From: Omphalotus guepiniiformis
Taxonomy: Eukaryota; Basidiomycota; Agaricomycetes; Agaricales; Omphalotaceae
Direction: 5' to 3'
NCBI GenBank assembly: GCA_028554645.1
Contig: JAQOOI010000019.1
Span: 1,364,001 to 1,428,000, forward strand
DNA length: 64,000 nucleotides
Shown: positions 1 through 11,870 of the stretch, one piece after another
Position numbering within the stretch: position 1 is the first letter of the stretch
How the letters are laid out: every line of letters starts with the position of its first letter
Translations under genes and position numbers: made by a program
The notes under the pieces: generated by a model
What the model was told of the DNA's origin: nothing
The model's database searches: none
Seen by the model: only the letters and a program-made list of their open reading frames with translations

Positions 1-2168
1 AGAGAGCCTTCAGAAATTCTGCGAGACTGACAGTACGAACACGCGGGACGAATATACTGCCACTGTCGTCAAAGTCAGGTTCTATACCCAAAGTCGTCGG
101 TTTGCCTTCAGGCGAAATTGCTGAGTCTCGAGCAAGCATGAGGAGGATCCGTGCTATAAGCTCTCCTTGAAGTCCACCTTCAAGCACATCTCCTTTCAGA
201 ATGAGCTCGTTGACTAGCAACTTTGTCGCCTCTCTATAGATATCATCAGACTCGAGGAGGCAATGAGCCGCAGCGATAGCCAGCATCGGTTCCGAAGGTG
301 CATATGTCGTTATGATGCCATTACTCGTCATACCAGTCAGGATTCGCATATGGCTCTGTACAGCATCGACTGCTATGTGAGTAGAAGTTTTATCGGTGCT
401 TAGTTCGAGGAGGAGCCTTGCAGAGAACACAGCAAACACCTGCCTCAAATCGCGAGGATTAAATGTAGTCGCACAGAGAAGCTTCTCTTTTGCAGCCATT
501 AGCACATCATGTGTCTGCAGTGTTGACCAATACTACAATCCTAGGCACATCAGTAGAGCATAATAATGTGAAAAGAAATACGAACAGGGCGACCATAATT
601 TGCCAAGTACTTCACTCGCAACGCCTCCAGTGGTGTCTCAGGATGACCAGAGGACTCGGCCATAATGTCCCATGGGATGAAAGGATAGACTGGAAGGGGG
701 ATGAAGTCGGAACGTAGACGCCTTGAGCTCGCAAATTCGCCTGTGATTGGTTGAACGTCCTGAATACTGGAACTAGTATCTGCAAGGATATGCCAAATGT
801 CGAAAGTGTCCATGGTCTTGATGATTCTTTTCAGCGCGATTAAGGATATACCCGGAACACCGGCAGCGGTCTTACGGGGGGCATGCTTTCCGCCGCATTT
901 ATCGAGTTCCGAACATTCATCAAAGGCAAGGATGAAGCGCGACGGTGAGCGTTGCTTGCAGACCTTTTCGAGATTCGTCGCATGGTGGTGAATGAGCAGC
1001 TCAGAAATTGCCTCTAGCCACAAAACTTCGGAATCGCCTTCCAGAATGGACCGTAGGTTGAGAAGTTTGTCCCTTTCGCTCTCCAGCATATATGTTGCTT
1101 TCTGGCGAACCTCCTCGAGTAATTGGAAACGCGGCGAGTGCTCAATATCACTGGGATTATGGATCGTCCAATATGCATGAAATGCGTCAATGGTGTCCTT
1201 GTCAGAATCCGATTGATGATCTTGGAGTTTTTCTACTATCACAGCCAGGAGGGCCCCCATGAAAGCAGCTGCGAGCTCTTCTCCCTATTGACAATTTCTT
1301 ATCACGCTCAGCGACATTTATAAGTACGTACCTCATACCAGATCCCGTCATGCCTTGGAGGGTCAGAAAAAAACTGGCAGATTGGTTTATCACCCGGAGG
1401 CCAACCTGCCTCTGGATCCACTTTACGATTGTTGATATCACGGAAGCAAATTGTGAGCATCAGACACTACAGATATCCACCCAGTGTGAGTGATATTGGA
1501 GGAGCAGCAGAGGAAATTCTACGACGAACCTTCTTGGATAACTCCTCTAATGTCCGAGACTTGCCAGTTCCGCTGCTCTGCAGATAGACTATCATCTTCC
1601 CGTTGTGAGCATGCGGCTTATACATTCTGTCGTATCTGTCGAGTGCATTGCTCATCCATTGAATACTATCTCCAATAAAAGTCCTCTTGAACGCAATATC
1701 GAGTTGCTGTGCATCTCTGAAGCAAATCACGACCAGAGCCTTTCGATTTCGGTAAAGATGATTACTCACTGAAGAGTTCTCCGCATAGAGACAGCCGCTA
1801 CAATGCCATGTATTTCAACGATAATCAAGCCACACAACAGGGTACGTACGTTCAACCCATGCATTTAGCATGAAATCGACGAAGTCTCCTGCTTTCACTA
1901 GTTCCAATAGGCGTGCATCGTCGCGCATTATTCTACGACATTCCGGTCCCAGAATTATCGTTTTCAAGTCGTCCGGTAAAAAGGCCGTAGTAATTATCTG
2001 GAGATCATTCATAATGCTTGAAGTGGTAGTAGGATTCTTCTTCGTTGCTTCCTGGGTGAACACGTATTTGGCCGAAGCACCACGCCTTTCACCCCATTGC
2101 TCCACTCTAAAGCGTATACTGGAAGTATCTTCCATAATTTCGGAAACAGCTTCGATGTCCTTGGACAA
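1..2168 (-). CDS. Crinkler/RHS-like P-loop NTPase, 3' end beyond window
   Basis: Multi-exon gene starting at 2168 and leaving the window at the left edge, so the C-terminus is missing. Exon 1 (about 2168-1845) joins a small exon near 1795-1770, then an exon holding the Walker A motif SGTGKSRT (around 1565), an exon at about 1455-1331, one at about 1280-580 with the Walker B-like string FILAFDEC, and one from about 510 down to base 1. The string NYGRPV and the later LMLARD-type helices resemble the GRPLW-type NTPase proteins repeatedly annotated as Crinkler or RHS-like in agaric genomes. That family link is from memory of the pattern and was not searched. I could join the exons without an internal stop. 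No signal peptide is visible. Function unknown; such proteins are proposed intracellular effectors or conflict-system NTPases. Confidence 0.7.
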
Positions 2169-2305
2169 GATAGGTTTGTTTATTTGGTTTAGGCGCTTAC
2201 TGCTGTATGTATACAGGTTTCAACCACCGTTCATGCCGATTCTGTACACAATGTATACACTTTCCAGCTGAACCCTTGAGGTTCAACGCACTTCGCGGAG
2301 CTGTG

Positions 2306-2328
2306 TATCTATCTATCTATCTATCTAT
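2306..2328. repeat. (TATC)n microsatellite
   Basis: About six tandem TATC units in the 3' flank between the Crinkler-like gene and kinase-like gene A. Confidence 0.9.
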
Positions 2329-2347
2329 GGTAGAAATATGTATAGCA

Positions 2348-3669
2348 TCACTCTGACGGTAGTGGTATTGCGGGAATCCGATTGATAATATAGATCAACT
2401 GCCTTGCCCAGTGAAATGGCCAGCGAAAGACGCGAGCAAGGTAATATTCATCCTTACTGACAACTCGAGAGCGCAGCTTCCATGAGCTTAACCTTTGCTT
2501 AATCGAACTGAACCGCGCAACCACCTCATCCATGTTCGGTCGTTTAGTTGGATCGTCCTGAGTCATGGCCGCAATAAGATCATGCATGAATTCAAAGCCA
2601 AGTTTTGGCGTGTTGCGTTCATCACCCTGCCGTTGACAGTTAGCTAGTGTTGAATGCATTTGTCAACAAGTCAAGACTTACGGTAGTGAACTTCTTGCGA
2701 ATCATATTTCCCAAGCAATAAACGTCGACGGCGAAAGGATTGCAAGGATCCTGTTTCTTGAATTCAGGAACAGATTGATCTCCTCCATACCCTGGTACGT
2801 GTAGCGCAGGACCGTCCTCAGGCAAATACTGGGCTGAGAGGTCATAATCAATGAAGTAGTATTTGACGGGACGCTCGGTACGTCTATGGGGCTTCAAATG
2901 GCCTGTCCAATCGCGTTTTCTACGTTGGATAATGGGATGCGGTGGTGTATCATACAGCGGAGTCCAATTCATCATGATGTTAGTGTCCTTCACATCGCTA
3001 GAGGGGCATGAGACGCAGTGAAAAGAAGAAAGGCAGGATCACGAACTTGTGAGCAACATGCAGGCTATGCATGAATTGCAGTCCCTGATATCATTGCTTA
3101 GTACACGAAACTGGTAATGGCTCAACACTTACCTCAAAAAGTTGACCAAAGAAGCCCACAACTTCTCCAAAGGTATCAAACCTGGGAATTGTCCAAGGTA
3201 CAAGAAATGGCATGACAACAATCGAATTTTCTGGGTCTTCTGGGATCCTCAGCGTCTCGTATACAGGAACACAGTGATTGCGAGGATCGGAACTTGCAGG
3301 CTCGGAGGAGAATATGCTTCCAACTTTCAATTCGTCAGACACGGAGGGCGAGTCTGCTCGTCTGAGCATGACAGTAGCACCATCCCGCGTACGGACTGCA
3401 TCCAGCATTCTACCGTTCTGCGAGATTCAATTATAGACCGCGAAAGTAATAGCAGGAGTATTCACCAAAGCCATATGTCCATCTTCTTGGAAAAAGGGAT
3501 GCCTCTTGGTTGTTATCCAGGACGCGACCCATTCTGGATGATATCGAGGGCGAAGTTTATATCCATGTCCTTCGAGCCAGTTGAAATGATCGCGCCAGAA
3601 CTTTTCGAAACTCTCTAATTCAGAGTCATTGCCACCGCGCTCTGCATCCAACGGGGACGAGGGAGTCAT
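2348..3669 (-). CDS. Kinase-like protein, copy A
   Basis: Five exons: 3669-3466, 3417-3133, 3084-3047, 2997-2682, 2626-2348. They sum to 1122 nt (373 aa) without a stop. The fold is protein-kinase-like: the catalytic loop reads HNDVKDTN with the Asp, Lys and Asn in place, and a late segment matches the Agaricomycete-expanded kinase-like family (MTQDDPTKRPNMDEVV). Two changes stand out. The DFG position reads IDYDLS, so Gly is replaced by Asp. The beta-3 strand reads VMLRRA, so the ATP-anchoring Lys appears to be Arg. It may be a pseudokinase or weakly active. It lies 332 bp downstream of copy B in tandem. Unlike B and C it has no divergent small-protein partner. No transmembrane segment or signal peptide is seen; probably cytosolic. 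Confidence 0.85.
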
Positions 3670-4001
3670 TTCAGCTACCCAAAGGCATTCGGTGACCAGA
3701 AGAGCAGCTCAACGAACAAGGAATACCCAGGAAAGACGGCAAAGGCGCAAAAAATGGAGAGTTGATCATCATCAACGAGGACCCACATCAACAAACGACC
3801 AACTATCAGGACTTGTGCAATTTACCCAAGCACCAAGGTTATCCATGCACGGCCATTTGTGGCAGCTAATCAGGAAGGAAGAAAGGAATTCGTCCAAGAG
3901 CTGAATTGTGGGGTATAGATTATCCAGTGAACTTTCATGTAATGACGGTGTACCTAGACTATTGACAGGCCTACTGAAATAAGAAAGAGAGCGTAAAGCG
4001 T
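3670..4001. other. Intergenic region between kinase copies A and B
   Basis: About 330 bp holding the 3' flank of copy B and the promoter of copy A. I see no coding exon. It does not carry the promoter words shared by the divergent promoters of copies B and C. Confidence 0.6.
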
Positions 4002-5334
4002 TCACCGGGATGCTGCCGGTATCGCAGGTGTCCGTTTTGCCATATAAAAGAGTTGCCGCGTCCAATGAAATGACGTGCGGAAGATTCGAGCAACAATGAA
4101 CTCGTTCTTGCTCGCGATCCGGGACCGCAACTTCCACTGACTCAATCCTTGTCTTATATCTTTGAACCGCGCAACGACCTCATCCATAGTTGGCCGTTTC
4201 ACAGGATCGTCTTGAGTCATGTCCGCAATGAGCTGATGCATGAACTCGAATCCTCGTTTCGCGGAACTCCACCTGTTACCCTGAATTTCAAATATGAGCA
4301 ACCTTGCTTTGAGAATCAGCGTTGAACGTACGGACCACGATGAAGGATTGGCGTATCATGTTTCCCAGACAATAAACGTCGACCGCAAATGGATTGCAAG
4401 GTTCATTCTTCACGAATTCGGGAACAGAACGATCACCTCCATATCCAGGAACATGAAGAGCGGGTCCATCTTCAGGGTTGTATTGTTCAGTGAGATCATA
4501 GTCGATGAAATGATATCTAACAGGATGTGTGGTACGATTGCGACGAGGTCTTGCAGCGCCACTCCAGTCACGCTTCATGCTCTCGTCCATGGGGTGCGGT
4601 GGTATATCGAAGAGTGGATTCCAGTCCATCATGATGTTATTGTCTTTCACATCACTAGGAATTGATATATGAGAACGGTGAATCGATACAACAGTGACGT
4701 GACGAACTTGTGTGCGACATGAAGACTATGCATAAACTGCAAACCCTGAAACACGCTGTTCAAGGATGATGTGCGGTATAGGTTCATCTCAACAACTCAC
4801 CTCAAAAATCTGGTCAAAGAAGTTTACAACCTCCCCGAAAGTGACAAACGGAACAGCTGTCCAGGATACAAATAGTGGCATCACTACGATGACCTTCTCC
4901 TCGTCGTCTGGGATCTGCAGAGTCTCGGATACGGTCACACAATGATTGCGAGGGTCAGAACAGATGGGTTCGTTAGAGAATAGTCGGCCCATCTTCAACT
5001 CGTCCGAAATAGTTTCCGAATCTGCTTGTCGTAGCATCACAATAGCACCATCTCGAGTGCGTACTGCGTCTAAAATTCGTGGATGCTGGTTAACATTAGA
5101 ATCAGCTGATGAAAACGCGAATAATGAACGCACGAGCGCAACACAACCGTCTTCGCACTGAAGACGTATTTTGCTAGTCCCTGTCCAGGAAGGGACCCAA
5201 TCTGGACGATAGCGAGGACGGAGGAGATAACCCTTCTCTCTGAGCCAGTCGGAATGGTCGCGCCAAAACTGTTCATAATCCAAGATACTGTAGGGATTTT
5301 GGGGGGATGACTGAGGTTGTTCAAGGCTGGACAT
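4002..5334 (-). CDS. Kinase-like protein, copy B
   Basis: Five-exon paralogue of copies A and C with the same intron positions. Exon 1 is 5334-5134, exon 2 is 5085-4801 (285 nt, as in A and C), and the last exon is 4280-4002 (279 nt); about 372 aa. The ATG at 5334 is the first in frame. The catalytic loop reads HNDVKDNN, the DFG position reads IDYDLT, and the beta-3 segment reads IVMLRQA, again without Lys. The N-terminal block with FWRDHSDWL and LRPRYRPDWVPSW is shared by all three copies. It is transcribed away from the small helical-protein gene at 5655, with 320 bp between the start codons. Likely cytosolic; role unknown. Confidence 0.85.
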
Positions 5335-5654
5335 GGCATCAGGAAACAATCAAAGAGAGACAGACAAAGAGGGCTATCCGTTGATTACAATGCCTATTCA
5401 ATTTCTGGCGTTCATATGGACCCACAAGGACTACAAATAACGTACAATCGTGGGAACTGGATAGTATTCTCCTTTGTTCCTATACTATCCAGCTGGGCAG
5501 CCAATACAGCAAGTTTGTATACGGAATATGTGAAACGAGCTCAACTCGTGTTGTCATGGAACTCATTTACGTGCGCATTGTCTTCGAGGTGGTTAAATGA
5601 GTCGCGAGGCCAAAGCGTTATCTTCCATACCCAACCCTTCCTGCTTGGACGACA
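5335..5654. promoter_or_regulatory. Divergent promoter, kinase copy B / small helical protein 1
   Basis: Non-coding 320 bp between divergent start codons. It holds a perfect 11-bp inverted repeat, CTGGATAGTAT at 5457-5467 and ATACTATCCAG at 5482-5492. It also holds the words ATGGACCCACA (5416-5426) and CGTGGGAACTGG (5449-5460). In reverse complement these match words in the promoter between 40153 and 40563. Confidence 0.6.
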
Positions 5655-6353
5655 ATGGCTGGTCTCTCAGCCTGCGCCAACGTTGCCTCAGTCGGCTCTT
5701 TTATTCTCAATCTCAATGGCGTAAAAAACTCTGGCCCAGTCTCCACATTCTTGTCGCGGGATGCTGCGATGCGTGGTGTAGCTCAAGACATCGAAACAAC
5801 AATACACGTGCTCAAGTTGCTCAAAGAATCTGTAGAGGCAGTTGGTACCGACACTGATAAACAACTGTACAGATCTCTCGTCAAACTGTCTCAAGAGTAG
5901 GTTCTCATACCCTAGACCAATGTTCAAGATGCTCATGAGACCAAATGATTCATAGAAATCATGCACAGCTACAGGAGCTAGACGTCAGAATTCAGCAAAA
6001 GAGCAAGTTCAAGATTTATAGCTGTTGGGGGTTAGTTCAAAGACTCCGCCTTCAAGTTGAGAAAAACTTGAAGTTGGCTCAGGTCAGTGTTCAGCATTAC
6101 AATTTTTGGTTTCGTGTCTCGCTGCAATCACTTTGTTTAGACTACATCAAGTAGAATCCGTCTTGAGCACCTGAACAAGGAAAGCAAGAAAATACAGGTT
6201 GACGCCGGCGTAATATCTCTAACTGAAAGCACCGACTTGTGTATGTACGCCATCGGTCAGGTTGATGATAGGCTCGGTGATGCAGCCTACGCAGCCTCAA
6301 CGAGTTCTTCTGGGTCTTCAGGTATTCATCGTATGCTCGGATTGCGTATATGA
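5655..6353 (+). CDS. Small helical protein 1, divergent partner of kinase copy B
   Basis: Exon 1 begins with MAGLSACANVASVGSF. It splices from about 5891 into an exon reading AQLQELDVRIQQKSK (about 5956-6081), then into one reading TTSSRIRLEHLNKESKKIQ from 6141. The same three-exon pattern, phases and helix-rich sequence recur in the gene at 39173-40152, which supports the model. The end is uncertain: the open frame stops at 6353, but further splicing toward about 6500 is possible. Predicted soluble and alpha-helical, without recognisable catalytic residues. The N-terminal MxxLxxxAxxAxxGSF pattern loosely recalls helical N-terminal domains of fungal STAND proteins, but this is weak. Role unknown; its only clue is the conserved head-to-head position with a kinase-like gene. 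Confidence 0.55.
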
Positions 6354-6902
6354 CACCGATGATAGTGTAACAGAAACAGCCGCTGTTCTGTCAAAAGGGA
6401 AACAGAAGGATACAATATACGGTGTTGAGGTAAGAACTTTTCTGCTTCACTTTACAGGCTTGCTGACCTCCTGAAAAGAATTTCAATATAGAAGAGCTTG
6501 AAATAACAACATTCTTACATAGTAAGACATTATTCTTATTGCGTGTCAACACTGCTGAAGGCCTGTGATCCTCTTGCGTATTACATAGATCCATTTGAGG
6601 GTGGTCCCTCATCTCGCTGAACAGTATGCTTCTTCCCCGACCTCAATAACGGACACGTATGATGTACCATATTGTGTATGAATCTGTGTATACATATGTA
6701 TATATCTTGCCTGTATGTATAATGACTCTAATGAGACACTCCAGCTTCACATTACACCGTACACTTGAGTGGTTCATCCTGACGCTGTGATAGGTGCCTT
6801 GTGATTCGATAAGCTCACACCGAAAAGCTCAAGCAGCGATGAACTCCAACTTCACTTCAAATCCCTAGTCATACAACAGGTTTACTTGTTGTAGTAATAG
6901 TC
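6354..6902. other. Convergent 3' region
   Basis: About 550 bp between the small helical-protein gene and the end of the SNF2 gene. It may include last exons of the former (candidate coding around 6367-6430 and 6490-6510). Otherwise I see nothing. Confidence 0.5.
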
Positions 6903-9900
6903 CTAACCCCTCAACAACATCAAAATCTCCTGCCTCGTCAACTTCTTAACATTCGAAATCTCATTCCTATCAAGCGTAGCATTCGCCATATCCTTCTTTT
7001 TCTCCTGCAACTAAACCAAAATTCAAATCCAGATCCAAATATTAGTATCTCAAATCTCAGTCCACAATCCACAAACCAAAACCACAGAAAGGACGAAGAA
7101 AGAAGGAAACAGCTTACCGCTAAAATACGCTCTTCAACAGTATTCTCAGCAACAAGTTTATATATATGAACCGGTCTCTTCTGGCCCATACGATGAACGC
7201 GCGCAAAGGCTTGTTCCTGGAGAGTGAGTGAATCCGAGAGTGAGTGGTGTCAGTGGGCCTCATTACATCGAATGAAATGAGGATACTATACATACCTCAA
7301 CTGCGGGATTCCACCATAGATCGAGCAGAATTATATTATTGCATTGTACGAGGTTAAGACCTACGAGAAATTTCAATCAGCCTTCGAGATCAAACACTTT
7401 GTAATGGACTCGGAATAGTAAACAACATACCAACACCTCCAGCCATCAACGAAACAAGTAAAACCGTCGTATCCTTATCATCTCTCAGGTTCCTCAAACT
7501 AGCAGCTCTCTGAGCTGCATTCATCGACCCATCAACTAATTATCCGAACGATCGCCCTCAGTTCCAACACCACATAAGTGTTACAACAAAAAAGTACTCA
7601 CAACACTCATACTTAAACCCAGCCCTATCCAAAAACGGTTTAATCTTACACAGCATACTCGTAAACTGCGAATAAACAATCGTCTTCTCCTTCTCCCCCC
7701 CGGGTCCCGGCGGTCTCCGTCTTATCCCTTCAAGAATCTCAAGCATCTTAACAATCTTCGCAGAAGGCGGAGGGTCCCTCGAGAACACCTCGGCCATACG
7801 AAGAGGTCCTTCACATGCTGTTTTGTGTGCTTTTGCATTGCGTTTGTCTAGAGGTAAGCTTTTAGAGACTATTAGCACTGGTATCAGGTAGTATAGGACG
7901 ATGTAGGGGGCGGTGTGCGCTGTACGTACCTCAACCCGCATAACTGACAATTCAACTTCGTATATTCCACCTTTTCCTCCACCTCATCTCCAGCATCATC
8001 ATCATCATCATCTTCCGAACCTCTCGCTCTAGTAAGTATATTCTGCACCTCCTTAGCCTCCGCGTCATATCCCGGTGCGATCAAACTCGGGTGCAGGCAT
8101 GCTACACAAGAACAAGTCCGTCGTCATCAACACCAACACATCTAACATCAAAACATAAAAAAACCAACCACTCACCTTGTCGCAACCTAAGCAAAAGCAC
8201 CCAAACACAAGCATAAAGCCTAATCCCCGTAACACTCGTCAACACAACCGACAACACATTATCAAACCTCTCAGCAATAGCATCATAAACCGCTCTCTCA
8301 AAATCCCTAAGAACACACTTGACGAGTTTAAACTTGTATTTGGGTAAGGGAAGAATTTCTTGTCCGTCTGGACCTTTCTCGGACTTCGTACGTCGGAGCA
8401 TTATTCGACTGAGGACGAGCTATGAATTATATTATATGAAATGAAGCAATTCAGCAGTTAGGATGGTAAGCAACTGAAAGTGTGCCAGACGAGTTACAGA
8501 TCCACATACGTGTAACATCCTCAAAGCTCTCTTCGCACCACACCCACTCTTAAGCGGTTTCGCAATATTCTCCTCAAACCAATGAAAATCAGAATAAGGC
8601 CTTACCCTGAGGAACTTGCACAGGGAATAAAAATCTGATGCCCTATTTTGACTATACCGCCGGAACGTCAATGACAGTTCGCCACACCCTCATAACGCAG
8701 GAAAGATAAGATAAGATGAACTAGACGTACAAAGGCGTTCCAGTGAGACACCATCTAAACGTCGCCTGCAACTCATGACATGCCTTCGCCTTCTTATTCG
8801 CTGCATTTCGTATTTCATGAGCTTCATCTACAGTACCCCCATACATACGCATACGTCAAGCCTAGTAAGCGCGCGCTTTTCTTCGATAGCTAGACTCGTA
8901 AGGGAATTTGACGTACCAAGAACAACACAAATCCATTTCAGTCTAAACAACCCATCGCTTAATTTCTCATGGATGCTTCTTCCGTTCTTGTTCTGTATGA
9001 TCGTATTGGATGTAATGAACTTTGAGGCATGTATATCGTCTATCGTCATATACATTATTTAATAGCAGGCGTATGGCAATATATGAAGGCTAAAGCTCAC
9101 CAAAAGAGTTCACGAAATGTTGATGTTCAGATGTAACAACACCATAGGTCGTAAGTACAACATCCTGAGTCATCAAATCATATAGCGCTGAGAGTCCGAG
9201 TCACGGTATGTATACCTTCAGAAAAGCAGAAAAGCTAAACACAGAACAAAACAGATGATAGACTCACCACAACGCCTCTCACTTCCATAATACATCTTCA
9301 CACGAAGCCTCGAACTAACCAACCTCACAATCTCATCTGACCATTGCGACAGAATTGACAAGGGACAGACGATCCTAGGTATACGAGTCGCATCAGACAG
9401 GCATAGAAGGACAAAAAAAACCTCCTCACAGAGTAGGCATAAGAAGATTACCATTACCACCAAGTTCCCTTCGTCTATCAATAATCCTCACAAGCATCTG
9501 AACAGTCTTCCCAAGACTTCAAACGGACCAAAATCAGACCACACACAAAGAACAAAGAAAACCCCCCATCTCACCCCATCTCATCAGCAAGTATTCCCCC
9601 CCAACATCCCCCCTCCTCCCTCCTCCTCATCCACTCCCTCCCTCTAACCTGATGATCAAGCAACATAACACCCTTCTTAAAACCCTCAACTCTATTCTTC
9701 GAAATCTCAATAAAAGTAGGTAGATCATCGGGATGGGAACTGTTTTGACAGAGATTTACGAGGAGATCGTTGGTGGTTTGTGAGGAGGGTGGGATAATAT
9801 CTTCATCTTCATCGGATTCTTCGATCTTGGGATCGCGAATCTCTTCTCCTGTAGGTTCGTCTGGTGTCGAGTTGGAGGTGGGTTCAGTGTTGAGAGAAGC

Positions 9901-10421
9901 TAGGAATACAAATTACTCATGAGTAATCGATGTTCAAAATGAAGAAGGGCTGCTCTACCAGTAAACTTCAACCCCGTAAGTGGCGTAGACCGACGCGATT
10001 TGCGACTTGCACCAGTTCCTTTCGGATTAACAGCATCCTCTCCCAAGTTCAACGATTCAAGTGAGATCACAGGTTCCGAGAATCTAGGTCGACTCCTCAT
10101 CTTTGGAGAAACAAATTGCGATGTGCCTATAGGATTATTAGGCGCGGAGTCATTGTTCGGTCGAGCGCTAAACCCCTGAGAACTCTCGGTCGTGGCGTTA
10201 GAGGACCTCCTCATAGAGTTTCGATTGCGGTGTACGTGTACTTTAGGCTGAACGATAAAATGGTTATCAACGTCGCTCGCTCGTACTTCATATTTGTTCA
10301 AAGACACACGTACCTTTGACGAACCATTCGGCGGACTGAAACTTGTTCCTGGGATGGTATTACCATCCCGCGTTGGCGCGTCAAAGAATGGAGTTTGTGG
10401 ATACAGAGGCGTATAATCCAT
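6903..10421 (-). CDS. SNF2-family (Rad5/Rad16-like) DNA-dependent ATPase
   Basis: Many-exon gene starting [10 protein letters not shown] at 10421 and ending [10 protein letters not shown] before the TAG at 6903-6905. An acidic, disordered N-terminus is followed by the SNF2 motifs in order: [12 protein letters not shown], then motif [13 protein letters not shown] (split by an intron near 9570), motif Ia [11 protein letters not shown] (about 9370), motif II DEAH (about 8825), LTGTPL (about 8755), [10 protein letters not shown] (about 8395), TIVYSQF (about 7680) and motif [13 protein letters not shown] (about 7190). A lone CQLCG lies around 7950; I see no complete RING. The protein should be a nuclear dsDNA translocase acting in chromatin remodelling or DNA-damage tolerance. 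Within the SNF2 superfamily it looks closest to the Rad16/Uls1 branch, but the exact orthologue is unsettled. Confidence 0.85.
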
Positions 10422-11870
10422 CGAGATATGATGTTTCGAGCTGTAAGAAAGACCTAGGAGGCTATCATAGAAGAGCAGGAAGTGCTAGTGAAAGCGTGAC
10501 ATCCTTCATCTCGGTCTTAGTTAAAACTTAAGTGAGGATTGGCAGGTAGTCATGTGATAGAAGTGTCTTTGTTTTCTTCGAGTTGGGGAATTCTGAAAGA
10601 AATCTTTGTGCCATTCTCGACGACATTGAAGTGAATAGGGAAACAAAGGACTTTATTTAAAGTGCGTTCACTGAACATCATCATCGACAAGTCTCCGTGG
10701 ATCGCTACACATGCATCCGTCCAAGATCACAGGCAAGGTCTAGAGCAGGATACGAGGAGGCTCAAGCAGTCCGAATCATCGGCAGCGGGGTGGTTAAAAC
10801 AGCGCGCAAAAGTGCAATCCAGTGAACCCGCCGAGCTACAATATCATATGATCGTAGCAGAGAGAGAAAGACGCGTTTCACTACCATCGAGGCTATGCAA
10901 GCAAAAAAGCCCAGAGAAACTGGACACCCAAAGCAATACTTATAGGGACCGAACAAGGATACCCATTGGCTAATGACATTGATTATGATCTCCAATGATA
11001 ATGGGCGCGGGAGGGTCGTGCTAGTGCGTATGACTCTCCATCGGTAAAACGGGTCCGGGTTTCTAGAGCGCCATTGGAGTTGTACTCTGAGAGAGTGAAG
11101 GGTGTAATTTTGAGGTCACCGTTTGGAGCGTTGAAAGTGCAATGCAACCAACGTCGGCAAGTACGGGAACTATTTCAGCTCCGACCGACTCCGACTCGGA
11201 CAAAGCCTCTGGTCATTCCTCTCTCGTGCACCCTGACTATAGTAGGACTCCTGAGGGTAGGTACCCATCTACATACAGCTTCACAGCATTCAGTAGTAGT
11301 AGTGAACGCCAAGAGGCCATACTTACAGTACCGGCGGCTGGACAAAATGACTCCACAAAAAAGACCTGATAAGAATCTCAGCGTCGCTCTCCGCTAGATG
11401 AATGCGCCACAAATCTCGCATTGGGGTCAGCTCAATTTACTCAGACCGTCCGTCCGAAACGTATCACGAGACCAAGGACCTACAAAGTTCTTAGTTCACA
11501 AAGTACCTCAGGAGTATATGTATGATTATCGGATACAGCATGTTAAAGTGTATTCTATGATAAGGAAAAAAGACAGGAGAAATATTGAAAGAAAGAAGGA
11601 ATGGAAAGACATCCTCTTCAGGTAATGTGCGATATGATCGACAAATAATTGATTACACACCACAAAATTAAGCGAAAAAGCACTGCACCCCTACCCTACC
11701 CTACCCGTTGACTAAACGTCCTTTTTCCTTTCCCTTATAAACCCCAGTCCAATCCCACTCAGAGTTTCTTCTCGCAGGGGTTTGTAACTAAAAGGGCTAA
11801 CCGGAATCTGGAAACTGGAAACTGGTTTATTGCTCTTAATGACTTACGACTCGACAATTCAAACGCTATA
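10422..11870. other. Divergent intergenic region
   Basis: About 1.45 kb between the SNF2 gene and the membrane-protein gene. Short open frames at 10662-10973 and 11074-11397 show no splice or family support. A pyrimidine-rich tract with CCCTA repeats lies at 11687-11707, just upstream of a TATA box. Confidence 0.6.
11736..11741 (+). promoter_or_regulatory. TATA box
   Basis: TATAAA about 130 bp upstream of the ATG at 11871, preceded by a CT-rich tract. Position and sequence suit a core promoter for the membrane-protein gene. Confidence 0.5.

Noticed and set aside
9596..9613. Suspected frameshift at the C-runs just upstream of the SNF2 Walker A motif
   Set aside because: Base-by-base counting (seven C, then AACAT, then six C on plus) keeps EEGG...GGILADEMG in one frame.
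10662..11397. Open frames between the SNF2 and membrane-protein genes
   Set aside because: No family resemblance, no splice extension, and composition like the flanking non-coding DNA.
11687..11707. Telomere-like CCCTA repeats
   Set aside because: Only about three to four units within a pyrimidine-rich promoter tract; far too short and internal.
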